A stretch of 64,000 bases of DNA from Asaia sp037151935 (GCF_051628905.1 NZ_CP157575.1:1054001-1118000); one strand, 5' to 3'; counted from the stretch's first letter, positions 29,415 through 38,470 are shown. Numbers and translations: made by a program. The notes: generated from the letters alone by a model not told the origin.

Positions 29415-30548
29415 ATGACTCCGAAAATCGTCCGCTATCTTGCCGAGCAGCAGCCGGCTACTCCTTGCCTGGTCGTTGATGTCGACCATGTCGAAGCGCG
29501 TTATCACGCCCTGCGTGACGCGCTTCCGCTGGCGCATATCTATTATGCCGTGAAAGCCAATCCGGCAGCGCCCATTCTTGAGCGTCTGGTGCGCCTCGGC
29601 TCTTCATTCGATGCCGCCTCCATTGGTGAAATTCATCAATGCATGGCTGCCGGTGCGCAGGCCAGCCAGATCTCTTTCGGCAATACGGTCAAAAAGGTCT
29701 CTTCGATTCGCGAAGCCTTCGGTCTGGGCGTCGATCTCTTTGTGTTCGACAGCGAAGAAGAGCTGGCCAAGCTTGCAGAGCACGCACCCGGTTCGCGCGT
29801 CTTCTGCCGCCTCGCGGTAGAGAATGAGGGCGCCGACTGGCCGCTGTCGCGCAAATTCGGCACGACCATTGCCCACGCGAAAGACCTGCTGCTTCAGGCG
29901 GTCGATCTCGGGCTGGAGCCTTATGGCCTGTCCTTCCATGTCGGCAGCCAACAGACCAGCACGGCCGCTTATGAAGCGGCCATTGCCAAGGTCGCCATGC
30001 TGTTCACCGATCTCTCGGCGGCTGGTATCGACCTGAAAATGGTCAATCTCGGCGGCGGGTTCCCGGTGCGTTATCGCGACGACATTCCCGAGATCGAACA
30101 GTTCGGCCTCGCCATCGGTCGTGCCATGACCGAGCATTTCGGCAATGCCCTGCCACAGATGTTGATCGAACCGGGCCGCTTCATGGTGGCTGAGGCCGGT
30201 GTGGTATCGACCGAAGTCGTGCTCGTCAGCCGTCGTGGTGGCAAGGAAAGCGACCCGCGTTGGGTCTATCTCGATATCGGTCGTTTTGGCGGCCTGGCGG
30301 AGACCGAGGGCGAGGCGATCCGTTATCGTTTCCGCACGCCGCATGACGGCCTGCCCACGGGTGAGACCGTCGTCGCCGGTCCGAGCTGCGATGGTGTGGA
30401 CATCATGTATGAAAAAAACCGCGTTCAGCTGCCTCATGCGCTGAATTCCGGTGACCGCATCGAGTTGCTGACCACCGGTGCTTACGTTACCACCTATTGC
30501 TCGACCGGATTCAATGGCTTTGCCCCGCTGAGCGAGCATTACATCTAG
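29415..30548 (+). CDS. Type III PLP-dependent decarboxylase (ornithine/lysine/diaminopimelate-type fold), likely ornithine decarboxylase
   Basis: The 377-residue product has the alanine-racemase-fold decarboxylase architecture. The PLP lysine is K47 in YYAVKANP, the phosphate-binding region contains GGGFPV, and the C-terminal active-site cysteine is C325 in GPSCDGVD. The CDGxD motif and the length fit ornithine or ornithine/lysine decarboxylases rather than LysA, so putrescine formation is the likely role. A strong GGAGG precedes the ATG. A hairpin terminator lies downstream. Substrate choice between ornithine and lysine cannot be settled by eye. Confidence 0.88.
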   Translation: MTPKIVRYLAEQQPATPCLVVDVDHVEARYHALRDALPLAHIYYAVKANPAAPILERLVRLGSSFDAASIGEIHQCMAAGAQASQISFGNTVKKVSSIREAFGLGVDLFVFDSEEELAKLAEHAPGSRVFCRLAVENEGADWPLSRKFGTTIAHAKDLLLQAVDLGLEPYGLSFHVGSQQTSTAAYEAAIAKVAMLFTDLSAAGIDLKMVNLGGGFPVRYRDDIPEIEQFGLAIGRAMTEHFGNALPQMLIEPGRFMVAEAGVVSTEVVLVSRRGGKESDPRWVYLDIGRFGGLAETEGEAIRYRFRTPHDGLPTGETVVAGPSCDGVDIMYEKNRVQLPHALNSGDRIELLTTGAYVTTYCSTGFNGFAPLSEHYI

Positions 30549-30592
30549 GCCCGAGAGGGCTGCCTCTTCCCGAGGCATTGCGAACAGAACCC

Positions 30593-30634
30593 AAAGGCGC
30601 CCTCTACCGGAGCATTCCGGCGTGCGGCGCCTTT
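30593..30634 (+). terminator. Hairpin terminator after the decarboxylase gene
   Basis: AAAGGCGCC at 30593-30601 pairs with GGCGCCTTT at 30626-30634. Between them a small CCGG/CCGG stem is possible. The T tract is short (TTT, then GCTGTTT). It probably ends the decarboxylase transcript. Confidence 0.65.
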
Positions 30635-30754
30635 GCTGTTTCTGGCGCGTAGACAGCTCGCGCATGGTTCGCCCGAGGCACGAAGCAGAATTTCCCTCAC
30701 CATGAGGGATATCCTATTTACCGGTTTCCTCTCCCTGTTTCTGTCGGTTGTCTC

Positions 30755-31864
30755 ATGAAGCGTCGTGATTTCCTGCTCTCCAGCCTCGTGACTGGTCTCG
30801 TTCTTTCGGAAAAGGCGAAGGCCTCACCGGGCCGGAACGCTGAGGGTCATGTCGGGCAGACAAACAGTCTGATCGACGTTGAGGGGCTGACGGTCGGGCA
30901 GGCCCAGAGTGCCGACATACGCACCGGGGTGACGGTCATTCTGCCTGATAGCCCAGCCCCTTGTGCGGTCGACGTGCGCGGCGGCGGACCCGGCACACGC
31001 GAGACCGATGCCTTGAGTAGCTGGAATCTGGTGCATCGAATCGACGCGCTCACCCTCTCTGGCGGTTCGGTTTACGGGCTGGCTGCAGCCGATGGGGTGG
31101 CTGCATGGCTCGGCGCAAAGGGACGCGGTTTTGCCATGCGCCGGGTTGACGGCGTACCCGTCTCACCGATCGTCCCTGCTGCCATTCTTTATGACCTCGA
31201 TAATGGCGGCGATAAATTATGGGGTGAGACCCCCCCCTATCGCGCCCTCGGTATAGAGGCAGTAAGCCATGCCGGGCGAAGCGTGACACTGGGGACGGTC
31301 GGCGCGGGTTATGGCGCCATGGCCGGTCGGCTCAAGGGCGGTATCGGCACGGCTTCCTGGGTGAGCCACGACGGCTATACGATCGGCGCCATCGTGGCGA
31401 CCAATAGTCTGGGTTCTGTCACCTTGCCGCACGAAAAACATTTCTGGGCGGCCCCTTTTGAACAGGGGAACGAATTCGGCGGTCTCGGCGTATCGTCCTC
31501 CCGAATCGAGCCGGAAGACTGGAGCGGCACCAAGCTCGACCCCAAGCCGCGGGCGAATACCACTTTGGCCTGCATCGCGACCGACGCTGCCCTCACGCAG
31601 GATGAACTCAAGCGCATCGCTATGATGGCGCAGGACGGGCTTGCTCGCGCCATTCATCCCGTTCATTCGCCCTTTGACGGCGATACGATCTTTGCGCTCG
31701 CGACAGGTCTCAGGAAAGTGCCCGAAGAAGGGCGCGCCCTGCTTGTTGCGCGACTTGGCAGCATCGCCGCCGATGTACTCGCCCGCGCCGTTGCGCGCGG
31801 CGTCTATAGCGCGACCCAGCCTCCCGGCATGAAATCCACTTTGTGGTCGACCCTGCCCGGCTGA
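30755..31864 (+). CDS. P1 family peptidase (S58/DmpA-like N-terminal nucleophile hydrolase), exported
   Basis: Family members are self-cleaving aminopeptidases or amide hydrolases (DmpA, BapA, NylC). The 369-residue product begins MKRRDFLLSS, a twin-arginine-like signal without the full motif, followed by a hydrophobic segment to about residue 20. The body has the P1 pattern (LIDVEGLTVGQA, RGGGPGTRETD, LSGGSVYGL, LKGGIGTASW). The likely autocleavage site is N268-T269 in PRANTTLACIA, which would make T269 the nucleophile, as in NylC-type members. Substrate not predictable. It has its own upstream region; the L-fucose genes converge on it. Confidence 0.88.
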   Translation: MKRRDFLLSSLVTGLVLSEKAKASPGRNAEGHVGQTNSLIDVEGLTVGQAQSADIRTGVTVILPDSPAPCAVDVRGGGPGTRETDALSSWNLVHRIDALTLSGGSVYGLAAADGVAAWLGAKGRGFAMRRVDGVPVSPIVPAAILYDLDNGGDKLWGETPPYRALGIEAVSHAGRSVTLGTVGAGYGAMAGRLKGGIGTASWVSHDGYTIGAIVATNSLGSVTLPHEKHFWAAPFEQGNEFGGLGVSSSRIEPEDWSGTKLDPKPRANTTLACIATDAALTQDELKRIAMMAQDGLARAIHPVHSPFDGDTIFALATGLRKVPEEGRALLVARLGSIAADVLARAVARGVYSATQPPGMKSTLWSTLPG

Positions 31865-31904
31865 TCCTGAAGCAGTCGAGGCATTGTCGGACACCGCAGG
31901 GTTT

Positions 31905-32810
31905 TCAGTCAGCGGACGAGATCGCCGTTCGATCCAGCCCATAAAAGGCGACAGATGCGTCGGAAAAAATCGACTCTGCCCGGTCTCGGGCAAAGTGGGA
32001 GACGCTATTCCGGGCAAAATCAAGCGTGTCGCCATAGGTCTTGCCGGTGAGAAGACAGACCGGCCAGTCACTGCCCCATAGGAGGCGTTCGGGGAAGAGA
32101 GTCAGGAGCGTCTCGACGAATGGTGCCAATAACATCTCGTCACCCCCCGAAGGCAGTTCCGTTTGAAGCCCGGAGAATTTGCAGGCCACGCCCAGATCGG
32201 AAAGCCGGGCCATCGCGTCGCGCCAGAAGCTGAACCCGCCCCCCGTCATGTCGGGCTTTGCCCCATGATCGATCACCAGCGGCAATTCCGGCCATGCGCG
32301 ACGAAAACGGCACAGCATGTCGAGATGTCTCGGGCGTATGAGCGCGTCAAGGCGTAGCCCGTGACGACACAGGGCTTTAAGGGCGGGACGCAGTTCTGGC
32401 GAGAGAAGCCAGTCTTCATCCTCCATATCCTGCAGCATGGGGCGCACCCCTTTGAGTCCCGGTTGCCCGGCCAGCCATGCGATGCGTTCAGGCGCCTCCG
32501 TATGGGTCAGATCAATCCAGCCAACTACCCCGGCGATCGTCGGATGGCGCGCCGCCAGAGAAAGCATCCAGAGCGTTTCGCGCCAGTCTTCCTGAGCCTG
32601 TACCAGCACGCTGCGCGTAACACCCGCCGAATGTGCCACAGCCGCCCAATCCTGCATGCCATAATCGCAGTATAGTCCCCCAAGCTCGGCATCGGGCCAG
32701 CTATGAAAGGGATTAGACAGAGACCAGACATGCTGATGCGCATCGACGATGTCGATCGCAGACAGGAGAGGACTGAACCCGCTCCTGCTTGCCACCGCAA
32801 TCGTGCTCAT
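31905..32810 (-). CDS. Amidohydrolase-family lactonase, probable L-fuconolactonase
   Basis: Metal-dependent hydrolase of the amidohydrolase-2 family. The 301-residue product has the metal motif DAHQHVW (D23-H25-H27), the GVVGWIDL block, PLVIDHGAKP and LLWGSDWPV with the catalytic Asp, all typical of fuconolactone and related sugar lactonases. The start at 32810 overlaps the upstream dehydrogenase stop as ATGA. Among the L-fucose genes it would hydrolyse L-fucono-1,5-lactone to L-fuconate, step two of the pathway. Last gene of the run. Confidence 0.88.
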   Translation of the reverse strand: MSTIAVASRSGFSPLLSAIDIVDAHQHVWSLSNPFHSWPDAELGGLYCDYGMQDWAAVAHSAGVTRSVLVQAQEDWRETLWMLSLAARHPTIAGVVGWIDLTHTEAPERIAWLAGQPGLKGVRPMLQDMEDEDWLLSPELRPALKALCRHGLRLDALIRPRHLDMLCRFRRAWPELPLVIDHGAKPDMTGGGFSFWRDAMARLSDLGVACKFSGLQTELPSGGDEMLLAPFVETLLTLFPERLLWGSDWPVCLLTGKTYGDTLDFARNSVSHFARDRAESIFSDASVAFYGLDRTAISSAD

Positions 32811-33535
32811 GCGGCGGTCCACCCCCCATCGATCACGTGTACGCTGCCGGTAGTATAGGCTGAGGCGTCACTCGCCAGATAAAGCGCCAGCTCTGCGATC
32901 TCTCCCGCCGTGCCAATACGTCCCATCGGCTGACGGGCGATAAAGGCGGCGCGTGCCGTCTTTGCATCGCCTGTCGCTGCCAGCCTCTCGTCAAGCGAGG
33001 GCGATTGCACGGTACCAGGACAAATGACATTGCAGCGTATTCCGCACGTCACATAATCCACGGCTATGGATTTGCTCAGCCCGATTACGGCAGCCTTGGA
33101 CGCACCATAGGCAAAACGGTTGGGCACGCCGATAACGGAACTCGCCACCGAGGCCATGTTGATGATCGACCCGCCTTTATCGAGCATATTGGGCAACACG
33201 GCGCGAATAACATCGACCATGGCATGGACATTGAGCGCGAAGGAGAGACGATACCCCTCTGCGCTCGTATCGAGCACCGTGCCCGAATCCACATAGCCCG
33301 CGCAGTTGAACAAGATATCGACCGGACCGATCACGCCCAAAGTCGCGGCGATCTCCTCAGGGCGCAACAGATCGAGGACGACCGGCTTGCACGCAGCGAG
33401 AGAGCCCAGCGCTGCGCCGTTCCTGTCAACCGCCAGGACCTCAGCCCCCTCACTGGCAAACAGCTCTGCCGCTGCACGGCCAATGCCCTGCCCCGCCCCG
33501 GTGACGATGGCGCGCTTTCCGGCAAGGCGGCTCAT
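32807..33535 (-). CDS. Short-chain dehydrogenase, probable 2-keto-3-deoxy-L-fuconate dehydrogenase
   Basis: NAD(P)-binding Rossmann enzyme of 242 residues. The cofactor loop TGAGQGIG is at 12-19, NCAG at 77-80 and the catalytic Y143-x3-K147. Sequence style (VDILFNCAGYVDSGTVLD, IRCNVICPGTVQSPSL) matches the group including DHRS6/BDH2 and bacterial 2-keto-3-deoxy-L-fuconate dehydrogenases. It would form 2,4-diketo-3-deoxy-L-fuconate, the substrate of the upstream hydrolase. Overlaps both neighbours by 4 bp, so it is part of a tightly coupled operon. Function assigned from context plus family. Confidence 0.87.
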   Translation of the reverse strand: MSRLAGKRAIVTGAGQGIGRAAAELFASEGAEVLAVDRNGAALGSLAACKPVVLDLLRPEEIAATLGVIGPVDILFNCAGYVDSGTVLDTSAEGYRLSFALNVHAMVDVIRAVLPNMLDKGGSIINMASVASSVIGVPNRFAYGASKAAVIGLSKSIAVDYVTCGIRCNVICPGTVQSPSLDERLAATGDAKTARAAFIARQPMGRIGTAGEIAELALYLASDASAYTTGSVHVIDGGWTAA

Positions 33536-34395
33536 GACCCATAGGCCCGGCAGGTCTGGGTCTGGCGCCCAAGCGACACGTCCGCATCGCTCTCGATCCC
33601 AAGCTCCATCCGGTCACCCGGTTTGAGATAGACAGGCGGCTGAAATCCGAGCCCCACCCCGGCAGGCGTACCGGTTGAAATGATATCGCCAGGACAAAGC
33701 GTCATGAAGCGGCTGATATAGCTGACCAGAAAAGCAACATCGAACACCATGTTTCTCGTGTGGCCGTTCTGATGCCGCGTACCGTTGACCTCCAGCCAGA
33801 GCGAGAGAGCCTGTGGGTCGGGTATTTCGTCAGAGGTGACCAGCCAGGGGCCAACAGGGCCGAACGTGTCGCAGCTCTTGCCCTTGACCCATTGCCCGCC
33901 CTGTTCAAGCTGGAAGGCGCGTTCGGACAGGTCGTTGATCACCATATAACCCGCCACATGGTCGAGCGCGGTCTCGACCGACACATGACGCGCTGTCTGG
34001 CCGATCACCACCCCAAGCTCGACTTCCCAATCGGTTTTCTGCGAGCCGAGCGGGATGATGATTGCGTCGTTCGGACCGCACAGCGCGCTCGTCGCCTTCA
34101 TGAACAGAACCGGCTCATCAGGCAGCGCAATACCGGATTCCTCGGCATGATCGCGATAATTAAGCCCCACACAGATGAACTTCCCTACACCCGATACGGC
34201 AGCCCCGATACGCGTTCCTTCAGGAATAAGAGGCAGGGAAGCAGGATCGAGCCCGGCGAGACGGGCGACGAGCCCGCTCGCCAAAGCCTCACCCGAGATG
34301 TCTGGAACGACCGAAGAGAGATCGCGTGCGCGCCCCTTGCTGTCGATGAGAGCAGGTTTTTCCTGCCCGATGGGGCCTAGTCTGGCGAGTTTCAT
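33532..34395 (-). CDS. Fumarylacetoacetate hydrolase family protein, probable 2,4-diketo-3-deoxy-L-fuconate hydrolase
   Basis: The 287-residue product has the FAH fold: GLNYRDHAEESG, then the metal-binding carboxylates in DWEVELGVVIG and NDLSERAFQ, and the STGTPAGVGLG block near the C terminus. In L-fucose and L-rhamnose diketo-hydrolase pathways this family cleaves the 2,4-diketo-3-deoxy acid to pyruvate and L-lactate. Its stop overlaps the dehydrogenase start by 4 bp, and it follows the permease gene by 15 bp. The metabolic role rests on the surrounding complete set of L-fucose enzymes. Confidence 0.88.
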   Translation of the reverse strand: MKLARLGPIGQEKPALIDSKGRARDLSSVVPDISGEALASGLVARLAGLDPASLPLIPEGTRIGAAVSGVGKFICVGLNYRDHAEESGIALPDEPVLFMKATSALCGPNDAIIIPLGSQKTDWEVELGVVIGQTARHVSVETALDHVAGYMVINDLSERAFQLEQGGQWVKGKSCDTFGPVGPWLVTSDEIPDPQALSLWLEVNGTRHQNGHTRNMVFDVAFLVSYISRFMTLCPGDIISTGTPAGVGLGFQPPVYLKPGDRMELGIESDADVSLGRQTQTCRAYGS

Positions 34396-34410
34396 GAAAA
34401 TCTCCCTAAG

Positions 34411-35718
34411 TCAGAGGGTGAGGCCGTGAGACGGTCTGACCTCGAGTTTCCTGATAAACAGGCTGAAGGACAGCACCACGGCGAAGCACAGGCACGGCAC
34501 AAGCATGGCGAGGCGTATGCCGAGAAGATCGGAGACATGCCCCATAAGCCCGGTCAGGAACGCACCGCCGATAATGGCCATGATAATGAGCGATGCCCCC
34601 AGACGGCGCTCCCGGCCCAGACCTTCGACCCCAAGCGCAAAGATCGTCGGAAACTGGATTGAGAGGAAAAAGCTTGCCGCAACCAGGCAATACAACCCGG
34701 CCTCGCCCGGGAGAACAGAGGCGCCGAAGACGAGCAGCAGACTGAGCGCCGAGAAGACCGTCAGCATCGTGTTGGGCCTGATGCGTGTCATGAGCGAGGT
34801 GCCACAGAAGCGCCCGAACGCAAACAGAACGAGGCTGATCAGCAAGGCATTGGCGCCCGCAGCCTCATTCATATGCGCATTCTCTTCGGCATAGCGGATT
34901 GTATAGCTCCACACGCCAATCTGCGCGCCGACATAGAAAAACTGGGCAATCACGGCAAAACGCAGCCTTGCACGCCGGAACAGTCCCCAGAGATGTCCCA
35001 TTTCAGGGCCGTCTTCCGTATGATGCTGACCTTGCGGAAAACGGATAAAGGCCGCCAGTATGGCCAGCACCAGCACGACGAGACCAAGGGCGATATAAGG
35101 GCCGCGCACCGACAGGATCTCCTGACGATAGAACAGCGCCTTGGCGGACTCGGTCAGGTTGGTGTCGGTCGGGTCGAGCGTCTTGCCCGAGAGAATGAAG
35201 TATTTTCCAACCAGAATGCCGAAGAGCGTCCCGATAGGATTGGCCACCTGCGCCCAGTTGAGACGCCGCGCGGCCCCGGCAGGATCACCGATCTCGGTCA
35301 TGAGCGGATTGGCCGCCGTCTCCAGAAAGGCCAATCCCCCTGCGATGATGAACAGGGCGACGAGGAAAAACTCGTATTTCCCGAATTCTGCGGCGGGATA
35401 AAACAGGAGCGCGCCGACGCCGTAGCACCCTAGCCCCGTCATGATGGCGCTCTTGTAACCACGCCCCTGCATGAGCAGCGCAGCAGGCAGGGAAAACAGG
35501 AAATAGCCGAAATAGAAAACCTGCTGCACGAAGCTCGTGCCGAAATCCGACAGGGCAAAGGCTTTCTTGAATTGCGCGATCAGGATGTCGTTGAGGTTAT
35601 TGGCCATACCCCAGAGGAAAAACAGCAGCACCACGAAGGCGATGGCAACGCGATAGGCGCTCTGGCGGGCTGGAGTCTGACTCGTCTGAGCCTGGTCGGT
35701 TTGCGGCTTGATCGTCAT
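34411..35718 (-). CDS. fucP: L-fucose:H+ symporter, FucP-type MFS permease
   Basis: Twelve-helix sugar permease in the inner membrane. The 435-residue product has the FucP family N-terminal helix pattern (FFLWGMANNLNDILIAQFKKAF), including an Asp in the first helix as in E. coli FucP D46, and FLETAANPLMTEIGD, which carries the acidic residue matching E135. It lies within the catabolic operon between the L-fucose dehydrogenase and the diketo-acid hydrolase. The last C-terminal residues are short and polar. Related FucP proteins also carry glucose/galactose, so specificity is supported mainly by context. Confidence 0.9.
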   Translation of the reverse strand: MTIKPQTDQAQTSQTPARQSAYRVAIAFVVLLFFLWGMANNLNDILIAQFKKAFALSDFGTSFVQQVFYFGYFLFSLPAALLMQGRGYKSAIMTGLGCYGVGALLFYPAAEFGKYEFFLVALFIIAGGLAFLETAANPLMTEIGDPAGAARRLNWAQVANPIGTLFGILVGKYFILSGKTLDPTDTNLTESAKALFYRQEILSVRGPYIALGLVVLVLAILAAFIRFPQGQHHTEDGPEMGHLWGLFRRARLRFAVIAQFFYVGAQIGVWSYTIRYAEENAHMNEAAGANALLISLVLFAFGRFCGTSLMTRIRPNTMLTVFSALSLLLVFGASVLPGEAGLYCLVAASFFLSIQFPTIFALGVEGLGRERRLGASLIIMAIIGGAFLTGLMGHVSDLLGIRLAMLVPCLCFAVVLSFSLFIRKLEVRPSHGLTL

Positions 35719-35756
35719 GGAGAAGGGTCCTTCTCACTGGCTCGGATTGCCGGAAC

Positions 35757-36533
35757 TCAATCGATCGCCCGATCGAGATGCACATAGCCACCATCCACAA
35801 ACAGGAACTGGCCGGTCGTATGCGCGGCGCGCTCCGAGAGCAGGAACGCGACCGTATCCGCAATTTCCTGAGGCTCGGTGAAGCGCTTGCCAAGCGGGAT
35901 GCGCGCCTCGATTTCCTTTTTTCGGGCCTGGGGGTCGTCACAAGTCGCCAGCCAGTTCTCGTAGAGAGGGGTCATGACCTCAGCCGGAATAACCGCATTC
36001 ACGCGGATGCCGTCCTTGCGCAGTGCGACGGCCCATTCACGCGTCAGCGCCAACTGCGCGCCTTTGGCGGCCACATAACCACTGGTGTTGCCTTGCCCCG
36101 TCACCGCGGTTTTGGAGGAGATATTCACAATAGCCCCATGCGTCGCCCTGAGCGCGGGCAGAGCGTGATGCGCCATGGAGAAATAATGCCCCAGATTATT
36201 CTGAACAGAGCGCAGGAACTCCGCGGTGCTGGCCTCCAGCCCCACGCTGTCATTGGCGCCGGCATTATTGACGAGCCCGTGGATTGCTCCGCATTCACTC
36301 AGCACATGCGCTACGGCATCACGGCAGGCATTATCGTCACGCAATTCACAGGGGACGTAGAGATAACGCCCCCCCATTGCGTCAAGTGTGTCTTTCAACG
36401 CGACGCTGGGAGGGCGCCGGGCGATGATTGCGACACACGCTCCCTCCTTGGCGAGAGAATGGGTGATGGCCCCGCCAATACCTTGCCCACCGCCCGTAAC
36501 GAGGACCGTCTTGCCCAGCATTTCGAGATTCAT
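35757..36533 (-). CDS. Short-chain dehydrogenase, probable L-fucose dehydrogenase
   Basis: The 258-residue SDR has the cofactor motif TGGGQGIG (13-20), NNAG (89-92) and the catalytic set S139/S140, Y153 and K157. It is followed by IRVNAVIPAEVMTPLYENWLA, which resembles bacterial NAD(P)-dependent L-fucose dehydrogenases. It would oxidise L-fucose to L-fuconolactone as the first pathway step. Its start overlaps the stop of the fuconate dehydratase gene by 4 bp and a FucP permease follows 38 bp later. Assignment over other sugar SDRs depends on the cluster. Confidence 0.86.
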   Translation of the reverse strand: MNLEMLGKTVLVTGGGQGIGGAITHSLAKEGACVAIIARRPPSVALKDTLDAMGGRYLYVPCELRDDNACRDAVAHVLSECGAIHGLVNNAGANDSVGLEASTAEFLRSVQNNLGHYFSMAHHALPALRATHGAIVNISSKTAVTGQGNTSGYVAAKGAQLALTREWAVALRKDGIRVNAVIPAEVMTPLYENWLATCDDPQARKKEIEARIPLGKRFTEPQEIADTVAFLLSERAAHTTGQFLFVDGGYVHLDRAID

Positions 36534-37846
36534 GGCTTCGCCCCCCGGCCGAAGACAGAAGCATCAAATTCATGCGCCGTAAGACTCTCCGCATGCATCT
36601 GGATGGAATATCCGGGCGTCATAGGGGCGACATAGGCCCCGTCACGCACCACGCAAGGCGAGACGAAATGCTCATGCAGATGGTCGACGAACTCGGCCAC
36701 CCTTCCCTCAGTCGTGCCTGAAAAACAGAGATAATCGACCATCGCCAGATGCTGCACATATTCGCATAACCCCACCCCACCCGCATGCGGACAGACAGGC
36801 AGATCGAATTTGGCAGCCAGAAGCAGGATGGCGAGAACCTCGTTCACCCCGCCCACACGACAGGCATCAATCTGAACGACGTCGATCGCTCCGGCTTCCA
36901 TGAACTGCTTGAACAGGATGCGGTTCTGGCACATCTCCCCCGTTGCGACTGCGATATTATCCAGTCCGCGCCTTATCTTGGCGTGGCCCAGAATATCGTC
37001 CGGGCTTGTCGGCTCTTCGATAAACCAGGGCTTGGCAAAGGCCAGTTGCTTCATCCAGGCGATGGCCTCGTCCACCTCCCAGACCTGATTGGCATCGAGC
37101 ATCAGCCTGCGCTCGGGGCCGATCACCTCACGCGCGATGGTGACGCGCCTGATATCGTCCTTCAGATCACGCCCTACCTTGAGCTTGATATGAGAAAATC
37201 CTTCGGCCATCGCCTGCGCGCAAAGCGTTCTCAGTCTGTCATCGTCATAGCCCAGCCATCCGGCGGAGGTGGTGTAACAGGGATAGCCGCTCTGCATCAG
37301 CCGAGTGCGACGCGCCTCTTTTCCTTCGGCCCTGCCCCGAAGCAGGGCAAGCGCTTCTTCTCGCGTCACCACGTCGGTGAGGTAACGGAAATCGAGCGTC
37401 GTCAGGAGTTGCTCCGGGGTCATATCTGCGATCAAAGCCCAGAGCGGCTTGCCTTCGTCGCGCGCCCAAAGGTCCCATACGGCGTTGACCACCGCCCCTG
37501 TGGCCAGATGCATGACCCCCTTGTCCGGCCCCACCCAGCGCAACTGGCTGTCTGAGGTGACGTGACGCCAGAAGGCGGCGGCATCGCTTTTGATTGCCTC
37601 CAGATCGAGCCCGATCACCAGAGGCGCCAGCGCCCTGATGGCAGCGCAGCACAGATCATTGCCCCGCCCGATTGTGAAGGTGAGCCCATAGCCCACAATA
37701 TCGGGCCGGTCCGTACCCAGCGTGACATAGGCGGCAGAGTAATCGGGATCGGGATTCATGGCATCCGACCCGTGCAGCCCTGCCGATGTCGGAAAACGAA
37801 TATCTCTGACGGTGAGTGAGGTAATTCTGGTCACATCGAACTCCAC
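36530..37846 (-). CDS. L-fuconate dehydratase (enolase superfamily)
   Basis: Dehydrates L-fuconate to 2-keto-3-deoxy-L-fuconate. The 438-residue product has the superfamily residues in order: K221-x-K223 (IKLKVGRD), metal ligands D251, E277 and E304, and H354 in CPHAGGVG. The N terminus (LTVRDIRFPTSAGLHGSDAMNPDPDYS split around residues 11-36) is characteristic of FucD/ENOSF1-type fuconate dehydratases. GGAG lies 6 nt before the ATG. It is the first gene of the minus-strand L-fucose operon, divergent from the mutarotase gene, and overlaps the dehydrogenase gene by 4 bp. Confidence 0.94.
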   Translation of the reverse strand: MEFDVTRITSLTVRDIRFPTSAGLHGSDAMNPDPDYSAAYVTLGTDRPDIVGYGLTFTIGRGNDLCCAAIRALAPLVIGLDLEAIKSDAAAFWRHVTSDSQLRWVGPDKGVMHLATGAVVNAVWDLWARDEGKPLWALIADMTPEQLLTTLDFRYLTDVVTREEALALLRGRAEGKEARRTRLMQSGYPCYTTSAGWLGYDDDRLRTLCAQAMAEGFSHIKLKVGRDLKDDIRRVTIAREVIGPERRLMLDANQVWEVDEAIAWMKQLAFAKPWFIEEPTSPDDILGHAKIRRGLDNIAVATGEMCQNRILFKQFMEAGAIDVVQIDACRVGGVNEVLAILLLAAKFDLPVCPHAGGVGLCEYVQHLAMVDYLCFSGTTEGRVAEFVDHLHEHFVSPCVVRDGAYVAPMTPGYSIQMHAESLTAHEFDASVFGRGAKP

Positions 37847-37880
37847 AAAAGCCGCTATGACGACTCGCTGTTATTCTTTG

Positions 37881-37922
37881 TTGATTGTCTCATTATCATT
37901 GTTATATTCATGTTATATAACA
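37881..37922. promoter_or_regulatory. Divergent L-fucose promoters with a perfect 12-bp palindrome
   Basis: On the plus strand, TTGATT (37881-37886) and TATATT (37903-37908) with a 16-bp spacer form a good sigma-70-like promoter for the mutarotase gene. On the minus strand, TTATAT (37920-37915) and GATAAT (37897-37892) with 17 bp between them could serve the dehydratase operon. The perfect palindrome TGTTATATAACA at 37911-37922 overlaps the predicted start of one and the -35 of the other, as expected for a repressor site. No regulator gene is adjacent. Confidence 0.6.
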
Positions 37923-37957
37923 CATAATCGAGAGCAACCTGCCCGGGGAGACAAGAT

Positions 37958-38311
37958 ATGCCCTTCGAACGTCGCTGCTTTGCGCTGGACCTGGTGGCGG
38001 ATTCCGACCTGATTGCCGAGTATGAGGCGCGACATCACCCCGGCGCGGTCTGGCCGGAAATTCTGGTCGATATGCGTGATCGTGGCATTGCAGCCATGGA
38101 GATCTGGCGCTGTGCGGACCGGCTTTTCATGATTGCCGAAATCGAGACCGACCAGCCGGCACAAACAGCCGTTCCCGCCATCGTGGAGCGATGGGAGGCA
38201 GAAATGGACCGCTATCAGCGCCGCCTGCCCGGTACACCAGCGGACGTGAAATGGCGCGCAATGACGCGTATTTTTGACCTGGCCGACCAGCCTGCTCAAC
38301 GACCCGAATAA
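37958..38311 (+). CDS. L-rhamnose/L-fucose mutarotase (RhaM family)
   Basis: Small dimeric alpha/beta-barrel enzyme that interconverts sugar anomers. The 117-residue product shows the RhaM pattern: CFALDLVADSDLIAEYEARH near the N terminus, with the conserved YE..H set, then IWRCADRLFMIAEI and a C-terminal MTRIFDL. Divergent from the fuconate dehydratase operon and sharing its promoter region, it probably supplies the L-fucose anomer used by the dehydrogenase. RhaM members in L-rhamnose clusters are close relatives, so sugar preference follows from context. Confidence 0.88.
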   Translation: MPFERRCFALDLVADSDLIAEYEARHHPGAVWPEILVDMRDRGIAAMEIWRCADRLFMIAEIETDQPAQTAVPAIVERWEAEMDRYQRRLPGTPADVKWRAMTRIFDLADQPAQRPE

Positions 38312-38470
38312 ACCTGACGAAAATCCGAAGCGTCGCTAGCCGCGTTAACAACAGCGATCACATCCGGGTCAGGGGGGCTCGCACACCATTTTGGCGTGTG
38401 TTTCACTCCCTGCTCAGAATGTCAGAATAACTGGCACGAATGCGTGCATAAACCTGCCGGGAGACCATTC

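Noticed and set aside
28983..29537. Upstream extension of the YihY-type gene
   Set aside because: Open frame but not membrane-protein-like; the GTG at 28982 has a good ribosome site.
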